Positions 6,091 through 6,111 of a stretch of 6,111 bases of DNA are shown here, one piece after another (positions within the stretch are counted from its first letter, which is position 1; each line of letters opens with the position of its first letter). This DNA is from Pedobacter sp. (lineage in GTDB: Bacteria > Bacteroidota > Bacteroidia > Sphingobacteriales > Sphingobacteriaceae): assembly GCA_028287885.1 (NCBI GenBank), contig JAQBOT010000168.1, positions 1 to 6,111 on the forward strand, read 5' to 3'. Below the pieces are notes generated by a model. It saw only the letters and a list, made by a program, of their open reading frames with translations, searched no databases and was not told the DNA's origin. Made by a program: the position numbers and the translations under genes.

Positions 6091-6111
6091 ATGAAGAAAC
6101 TTAGTTATTTG
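6091..6111 (+). CDS. Start of a possible downstream gene, cut by window edge
   Basis: An ATG 18 bases after the gatB stop opens a frame reading MKKLSYL to the end of the window. The two lysines followed by hydrophobic residues are how many signal peptides begin, so a secreted or membrane protein is possible, but seven codons cannot identify it. No -7 box lies in the 18-base gap, so if real it is probably read through from gatB. Confidence 0.4.

Noticed and set aside
1..6111. CRISPR array, tRNA or rRNA gene, insertion sequence, riboswitch or T-box leader
   Set aside because: I saw no spaced repeats, no tRNA-like cloverleaf, no transposase frame or terminal inverted repeats. The leaders of alaS and gatB are too short for a T-box or riboswitch.

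Overview
The window looks like a chromosomal housekeeping segment from a member of the Bacteroidota, most likely family Sphingobacteriaceae (the Pedobacter/Mucilaginibacter type). The grounds are recalled protein similarity, not a database search. They are: Bacteroidota-flavoured AlaRS and GatB sequences (the C-terminal glycine-rich motif of AlaRS; TLNFDA in GatB), a helix-hairpin-helix secreted protein of a type common in that phylum, no convincing Shine-Dalgarno sequences before the starts, and TAnnTTTG-type -7 promoter boxes ahead of several genes.

Layout. Positions 1-712 (minus strand) hold the N-terminal 237 codons of a secreted helix-hairpin-helix protein whose 3' part runs off the left edge. 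After 54 bp comes a 111-codon MerR-type regulator (767-1102, minus), in the same orientation and possibly in the same transcript. A 113-bp AT-rich divergent intergenic region (1103-1215) has a candidate -7 box on each strand. It separates the regulator from alaS (1216-3915, plus), a complete alanyl-tRNA synthetase of 899 residues. A perfect 17-bp hairpin with A and T tracts (3953-3990) lies between alaS and a convergent small secreted protein gene (4004-4513, minus), and probably terminates transcription from both sides. After another divergent intergenic region comes gatB (4621-6072, plus), subunit B of the Asp-tRNA(Asn)/Glu-tRNA(Gln) amidotransferase. Eighteen bases after gatB a new reading frame begins (MKKLSYL) and is cut by the right edge.

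How the genes relate. alaS and gatB both supply correctly charged tRNA for translation (direct Ala charging with editing, and transamidation of misacylated tRNA), but they are separate transcription units with an unrelated cell-envelope gene between them. The MerR-like regulator has a minimal C-terminal helix and no cysteines, so nothing points to metal or thiol sensing. Its target is unknown, and the divergent intergenic region is the obvious first candidate.

I found no mobile element, CRISPR array, RNA gene, phage gene or defence gene, and no convincing undescribed system. The points most worth a second look are the gatB start (the longer ATG lies upstream of a promoter-like box), the near-perfect bidirectional terminator, the unrecognised Tyr/Arg/Asn/His-rich secreted protein, and an extra segment in AlaRS just before its editing half.
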